Assembly (NCBI GenBank): GCA_029573975.1
Contig: JAKQBU010000361.1
Location: forward strand, 1-7,475
DNA length: 7,475 bases
Direction: 5' to 3'
Source: Planctomycetota bacterium
GTDB lineage: Bacteria; Planctomycetota; Phycisphaerae; Sedimentisphaerales; SM23-30
Shown: in pieces, positions 7,307-7,475 of the stretch
Layout: every line of letters begins with the position of its first letter
How positions within the stretch are numbered: position 1 is the first letter of the stretch
Translations under genes and position numbers: made by a program
Notes under the pieces: model-generated
The model's input: only the letters and a program-made list of their open reading frames with translations
The model's database searches: none
What the model was told of the DNA's origin: nothing

Positions 7307-7475
7307 TAAACTGCTGTCGGAAACCGGCATGAAAAATGCCCGCCAGGGATTCGGAATAAATCCCACCTGGCCGACTCTTCTGCCTCCCTTCTATATCCCC
7401 CTGGATCACTGCCTCTGTACCCCCGGCATTCAAGTTCTCTCCTTTCGTACCACAGCCAGGATCGGTTCGGATCAC
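7125..7475 (+). pseudogene. EEP domain, C-terminal half in shifted frame (runs off right edge)
   Basis: From about 7137 the frame whose codons start at 7137, 7140 and so on carries the rest of the EEP catalytic domain, with no stop to 7475. Visible motifs are SLFTLIITHPVPP (7140-7178, family His), VIVGDLNLTMWS (about 7263-7298, catalytic Asp and Asn), YIPLDHCL (about 7392-7415) and GSDH as the last four codons. The GSDH motif is the final family motif, so the domain is nearly complete at the window edge. The upstream half lies in the frame starting at 6542, so one extra base, or two missing ones, separates them. The break is between about 7125 and 7150, where CACCC (7132-7136) precedes GCATCC. 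Either the gene is broken, the sequence has an indel error, or, less likely, the ribosome shifts frame. Confidence 0.75.

Overview
All genes in this window lie on the + strand. It looks like a chromosomal segment of a Gram-negative-type bacterium with moderately GC-rich genes separated by AT-rich gaps. The best guess is a member of the Planctomycetota (Phycisphaerae-like). This rests on the style of the SMC protein and on a FlgI-domain lipoprotein with no other flagellar gene in view. It is an inference from memory of these families, not a demonstrated placement.

Layout. (1) Bases 1-128 are the last 41 codons of an IS982-type DDE transposase. A plausible right end of the element follows at about 141. 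(2) Bases 142-382 are an AT-rich leader with three copies of an 8-bp word (TCCGATAA) and perhaps decayed coding scraps. (3) 383-2023 encodes a 546-aa lipoprotein with a flagellar P-ring (FlgI)-like domain, a helical HEAT-like middle and an unrecognised C-terminal domain. (4) 2091-5681 encodes a full-length chromosome-segregation ATPase SMC (1196 aa), 67 bp downstream of the lipoprotein gene and possibly co-transcribed with it. (5) 5682-6541 is an AT-rich stretch. It holds a 116-aa hydrophobic protein with about four membrane segments and one doubtful 36-codon ORF. (6) From 6542 to the right edge is a membrane-anchored endonuclease/exonuclease/phosphatase (EEP) family gene. Its reading frame breaks at about 7125-7150. 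The family motifs resume in the next frame and stay open to the window end.

The only clearly known cellular role is that of SMC, the core of bacterial condensin; its partners ScpA and ScpB are not in the window. The FlgI-like lipoprotein would be exported and could not meet SMC in the same compartment, so their adjacency suggests at most shared transcription. I found no CRISPR array, tRNA, rRNA or convincing new multi-gene system. The points most worth checking are the FlgI-like lipoprotein architecture, the frameshift in the EEP gene, the altered glycine motif in the SMC hinge, and the IS end beside the lipoprotein promoter region.
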